26,182 bases of DNA from an uncultured Collinsella sp. (GTDB taxonomy: Bacteria > Actinomycetota > Coriobacteriia > Coriobacteriales > Coriobacteriaceae). A program made the translations under genes and the position numbers. Shown piece after piece: positions 23,653-26,182 of the stretch. The notes under the pieces were generated by a model. That model made no database searches, was not told the origin of the DNA, and worked only from the letters and a program-made list of their open reading frames with translations. Location of the stretch: positions 1 through 26,182 of the forward strand of contig CABVAC010000024.1 of the NCBI GenBank assembly GCA_902496275.1, written 5' to 3'. The number at the start of each line of letters is the position of its first letter. Positions within the stretch are counted from its first letter, which is position 1.

Positions 23653-24453
23653 ATGGGACTTTTCACTGGTAAGACCGTAATCGTCACCGGCGGCGGCAAG
23701 GCCACGCTTAAGGACGGCTCCGCTGGCTCCATCGGCTACGGCATCGATATCGCTTTTGCCAAGGAGGGCGCAAACCTCGTCATTACCGGCCGCAACGTTG
23801 CCAAGCTCGAGGCTGCCAAGGAGTCCCTCGAGGCCGAGTACGGCATCAAGGTTCTGCCTGTTCAGGCCGATGTCTCGGCTGGTCAGGACAACGAGGCCGT
23901 CGTCCAGAACGTTATCGACAAGGCGATTGAGGAGTTCGGCCGCATCGACGCCGTCGTCAACAACGCTCAGGCCAGCGCCTCGGGTGTTACCATCGCCGAC
24001 CACACCATGGATCAGTTTAACCTGGCCATTTATTCCGGTCTGTATGCCACCTATCTGTACATGCAGAAGGCCTATCCGCACCTGAAGGAGACCAAGGGCT
24101 CCGTGGTCAACTTTGCCTCGGGCGCCGGCCTGTTTGGCAACTACGGCCAGTGCAGCTATGCCGCTGCCAAGGAGGGCATCCGCGGTCTGACTCGCGTTGC
24201 CGCCAACGAGTGGGGCAAGGACGGCATCAACGTCAACATCGTTTGCCCGCTTGCTTGGACCGCTGCGCTCGAGAACTTCCAGGATGCCTATCCCGAGGCG
24301 TTTAAGGCCAACGTCCACATGCCGCCGGCAGGCCACTACGGCGACGTCGAGAAGGAGATCGGTCGCGTGGTCGTTCAGCTCTGCGGCCCCGACTTTAAGT
24401 ACATGAACGGCGAGACCGTCACCCTCGAGGGTGGAATGGGCCAGCGGCCTTAG
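23653..24453 (+). CDS. SDR-family NAD(P)-dependent oxidoreductase
   Basis: This is a 266-aa classical short-chain dehydrogenase/reductase. The cofactor motif is split: TGGG (12-15), then an insert (KATLKDGSA), then GSIGYGI (25-31). NNAQ (103-106) replaces the usual NNAG. The catalytic Ser156 (FASGAG), Tyr169 and Lys173 (YAAAK) are present. The substrate cannot be told; steroid, sugar and acyl substrates all occur in the family, and it is not obviously like the known Collinsella 7-beta-hydroxysteroid dehydrogenase. ATG 23653 follows AAAGGA by 6 nt; the open frame to 23605 lacks a site. The codons are strongly biased to C-ending forms, suggesting high expression. Structured element B follows 14 nt after its stop. 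Confidence 0.9.
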   Translation: MGLFTGKTVIVTGGGKATLKDGSAGSIGYGIDIAFAKEGANLVITGRNVAKLEAAKESLEAEYGIKVLPVQADVSAGQDNEAVVQNVIDKAIEEFGRIDAVVNNAQASASGVTIADHTMDQFNLAIYSGLYATYLYMQKAYPHLKETKGSVVNFASGAGLFGNYGQCSYAAAKEGIRGLTRVAANEWGKDGINVNIVCPLAWTAALENFQDAYPEAFKANVHMPPAGHYGDVEKEIGRVVVQLCGPDFKYMNGETVTLEGGMGQRP

Positions 24454-24466
24454 GGGTTACGTCTCA

Positions 24467-24606
24467 GGTTCCGCCGTTCTAACGAACGGCGGACCGGCCG
24501 ACGCTGCGCGGGCCGCATTTGGACAATCTGACGTTCAACTTCAAGGGCGCGACCAGAAGGTCAGCGCCCTTTCGTTTCACGTCACCTTGTCTCAAATGCG
24601 GCCCGC
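24467..24606 (+). other. Structured element B: second 140-nt copy, after the SDR gene
   Basis: It has the same length and fold as element A but different helix sequences. P1 is TCCGCCGTTC/GAACGGCGGA (24470-24493, loop TAAC, plus two outer G-C pairs past a bulge). P2 is a perfect 13-bp helix (24508-24520 / 24594-24606) extended by GACAA/TTGTC. P3 is GGGCGC/GCGCCC (24545-24569) with the same GACCAGAAGGTCA cap and bulged A. ACGCTGC, CAATCTG, TTCAACTTC, CGTTTCA and CACCTTG fall at exactly the same offsets as in A. No T-run follows P2. Confidence 0.8.
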
Positions 24607-24644
24607 TCGCTCATATGACCCAATCCGCTGTCAAGAGCCACAAT

Positions 24645-24680
24645 GGCCCCGCCGACCGCTTGCAATCGGTCGGCGGGGCC
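24645..24680. repeat. Perfect 14-bp GC-rich palindrome
   Basis: GGCCCCGCCGACCG (24645-24658) and its reverse complement (24667-24680) surround 8 nt. There is no U-tract on either strand. It may mark the outer end of the IS110 remnant or act as a rho-independent-like stop without Us. Confidence 0.6.
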
Positions 24681-24890
24681 TGCCGTTGAACCCGTCCCGG
24701 TCCGCCCCCGGCATGTCGTCGACGCCTTCGGCTCAGTCTCATATCCGCGGATACCGCTCCGGCGGCCCGCAATCCTCTCCTTCGGCGGGGCTCCCCAAGT
24801 CTGACTACGCGCATGCGGCCGCTGCCGCGCGCCCAGCGAAAGCGGGGGTATCCCCGAAGGCTGCCCGGCTCGCCGGGACGGGGGCTATGT
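24681..24890. other. Non-coding stretch downstream of the IS110 remnant
   Basis: No supported gene lies here. Small hairpins occur (GGGG-TAT-CCCC near 24850 and CCCGG-CTCG-CCGGG near 24865). It is probably the 3' non-coding end of the IS110 element or old insertion debris; I cannot place the element boundary. Confidence 0.35.
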
Positions 24891-25630
24891 CTATTCGCCA
24901 GCCTCCCGGCACATCGTGCCGAGGGCCCACAGCCACCTCACGAGCTCGGCGGCGGTGGCGGCGTTCGCCTTCGCCTGGGGCATGCCCCTGGCGAGCATCT
25001 CCTCGCGGCGCCGGAGCAGGCGCTCGGACCCCTTCCTCCCGTGCATCCTTATCTCGAGCGGGACGCCGCTGCCCTTGGGCATCAGTTTCGGTTGGTGGTT
25101 CGCTTGGACGTAGCTCCAGGACCCCTCGACAGCCAATCTCCTGACGAGGGCGTTGCCGGCCCCGCTGATCCCGCCGAGGCGCACGGAGTCCGCGCTCGAC
25201 CTCTGCTTCGGGGCGAGGCCGAAGTAGGCCGTTACCTGCCTGCCGGAGCGGAACCTCGAGAAGTCGCCGATCTCGGACGCGAAGGCGGCGGCGAGCGCGA
25301 ACCCGCACCCCTTGATCGACTGGAGCGCCTCGACCTCCGCCGAGAGGGGGCCCGCCGCGACGGCGGCCCTGTACTCGGCGAGGAGGTCGTTGCGCGTCTC
25401 GGCGGCCGCCTCGACCTCGTTCCTCAGCGTCGCCAGCGCCCGGATGCCGCCGTCGTCGGCGGGCGAACCTTGTCGAGCCACCTGAGGAAGTCGTACGTCC
25501 AGTACCTCCGGGGGTTTCCGGCCGGCGTCGTGCCGCCGTAGGCGTAGCCACGGCGGGCCAGGAACGCCAGGAGCCGCTGCTTCGCCGCCGCGAGCCTCGC
25601 GGTCGCGTCGTCGTGGGCGGCGGCGAGGTG
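24891..25630 (-). pseudogene. IS110-family transposase remnant, 5'-truncated and frameshifted
   Basis: The C-terminal Transposase_20 half is intact in one frame: LQSIKGCGFALAAAFASEIG, YFGLAPKQRSSADSVRLGG, then GGISGAGNALVRR, whose Ser fits the conserved IS110 catalytic Ser. Upstream residues LAAAHDDATARLAAAK to RRYWTYDFLRWLDKVR lie in another frame; the shift falls near 25460-25464 and needs only one lost base. The N-terminal RuvC-like DEDD domain is missing because the gene is cut at about 25628 by the IS21-type element. The stop TAG is at 24891. It is certainly inactive as it stands. Confidence 0.85.
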
Positions 25631-25681
25631 TTAGCGTCAATGTATTTTTCACCATTTTCACCAACGCATTTTCGCCAATCG

Positions 25682-25723
25682 CGCCAACGCGGATGCGCCG
25701 GATTCGCCAACGCGGATGCGCCG
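25682..25723. repeat. Two 19-bp direct repeats in the IS21 end
   Basis: CGCCAACGCGGATGCGCCG occurs at 25682-25700 and again at 25705-25723. Degenerate relatives (TTCACCATTTTCACCAACGC, TTCGCCAATCGCG) lie outward at 25648-25684. IS21 ends carry several such repeats as transposase-binding sites. Confidence 0.75.
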
Positions 25724-25733
25724 CTTTCGGCGT

Positions 25734-26182
25734 CTAGGCGCCCTTCTCCTCCCTCCCGTCCTCGCCGCCTATCGACACGTCCTTCAGGCGGTACGACCGC
25801 CCCGTTATCTTGATCATCGCGCAATGGTGGCACAGCCTGTCGGCCACCGCAGATGCCGTGACGTTGCTGCCGAACACGTCGCCCCACCTGCCCACCGGCA
25901 CGTTGGTCGTGACGATGGTCGACCGCTTGAGCGCGTAGCGCCTGTTGACCAGCTGGAACAGCAGGTCGGCGCCCTCCTTGCCGATGTCGAGGTAGCCGAG
26001 CTCGTCTATTATCAGCAGGCTGCAGTGCTCGTAGAAGCGCATCCTGCGCGCCAGCGCCTCCTTCTCCGAGGCGCGCTTGAGGTCCTCGACCAGCCTCGAG
26101 CAGTCGGCGAAGTACACCTGCTTGCGCGCCATCACCGCCTCGTGGCCTATGGCTATCGACAGGTGGGTCTTGCCGACGCCCG
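25734..26182 (-). CDS. istB: IS21-family helper ATPase IstB (5' part beyond the window)
   Basis: This is the AAA+ ATPase that assists the IstA transposase of IS21. The visible ~148 residues begin inside the Walker A motif (GVGKTHLSIAIGHEAV), then Walker B LLIIDELGY, and the sensor segment STIVTTNVPVGRWGDVFG with ASAVADRL (arginine region). It ends IKITGRSYRLKDVSIGG plus a charged tail, with the stop at 25734. The N-terminal ~100 residues and istA should lie to the right of 26182. The visible part is undamaged, so the element may be intact and younger than the IS110 copy it interrupts. Confidence 0.9.
   Translation of the reverse strand, partial: GVGKTHLSIAIGHEAVMARKQVYFADCSRLVEDLKRASEKEALARRMRFYEHCSLLIIDELGYLDIGKEGADLLFQLVNRRYALKRSTIVTTNVPVGRWGDVFGSNVTASAVADRLCHHCAMIKITGRSYRLKDVSIGGEDGREEKGA

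Larger units (their letters stand above)
25629..26182 (-). mobile_element. IS21-family element, partial, inserted into the IS110 remnant
   Basis: The coding homology of the IS110 gene stops abruptly at TG (25629-25630), the dinucleotide expected at an IS21-family end. About 100 bp of repeat-rich terminal DNA follow, then istB. The other end lies beyond the window. The insertion-site duplication cannot be checked without that end. Confidence 0.7.

Noticed and set aside
24467..24606. Element B as the bridge RNA of the IS110 remnant
   Set aside because: An equivalent copy (element A) lies after queA without any IS110 gene, and the six conserved blocks have fixed spacing unrelated to the transposase.
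1..26182. tRNA, rRNA genes or a CRISPR array
   Set aside because: I looked for cloverleaf patterns with TTCGA-type loops and for regularly spaced repeats; none was convincing.

Overview
This window fits a gut Coriobacteriia genome, most likely Collinsella. It is GC-rich with strong GC3 bias, so most genes have long shadow frames opposite them. It has Gram-positive style surface proteins, a class III fructose-1,6-bisphosphatase, queH beside queA, and IS110/IS21 remnants. This assignment comes from gene content and style, not from a database match.

Layout. 1-449: a possible gene tail, then an AT-rich 238-bp nested inverted-repeat element (129-366). 450-4261 (+): a C69 dipeptidase, then a small phasin-like gene 8 nt before a UbiB/ABC1-type kinase, closed by a terminator. 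4338-9421 (+): a cobalamin riboswitch leading two overlapping genes whose products carry DUF4430 (transcobalamin-like) domains, one a ~1258-aa surface protein and the other a 300-aa membrane-anchored protein, ending in a strong terminator. 9461-12539 (-): two tandem GtrA-family membrane proteins behind class III FBPase. 12860-13750 (+): a DegV-family gene broken by one in-frame TGA. 13832-14923 (-): a TIM-barrel-like protein of unknown function. 15116-15286 (+): a 56-aa membrane protein. 15311-18624 (-): an RsmB/RsmF-type RNA m5C methyltransferase and a methionyl-tRNA synthetase-type enzyme with a non-canonical KMSKS loop. 18757-21245 (+): a DUF3267 putative zinc protease, QueH and QueA. 21595-23358 (-): an acidic coiled-coil tail-anchored protein. 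23653-24453 (+): an SDR oxidoreductase. 24891-26182: an IS110-type transposase remnant cut by an IS21-family element whose istB runs off the window.

Two signals stand out. First, the riboswitch-led DUF4430 pair looks like a surface corrinoid-capture module: aptamer in the leader, four DUF4430 domains plus a beta-propeller on one protein, and one DUF4430 on a membrane tether. Second, two 140-nt elements (21244-21383 after queA, 24467-24606 after the SDR gene) share six conserved sequence blocks at identical spacing. Three helices in them keep base pairing although their sequences differ. That pattern points to a conserved structured RNA or DNA element that I do not recognise. Beside the first copy are two perfect palindromes (21 and 19 bp arms) resembling mobile REP/MITE units.

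The window shows no tRNA, rRNA or CRISPR array that I can support.
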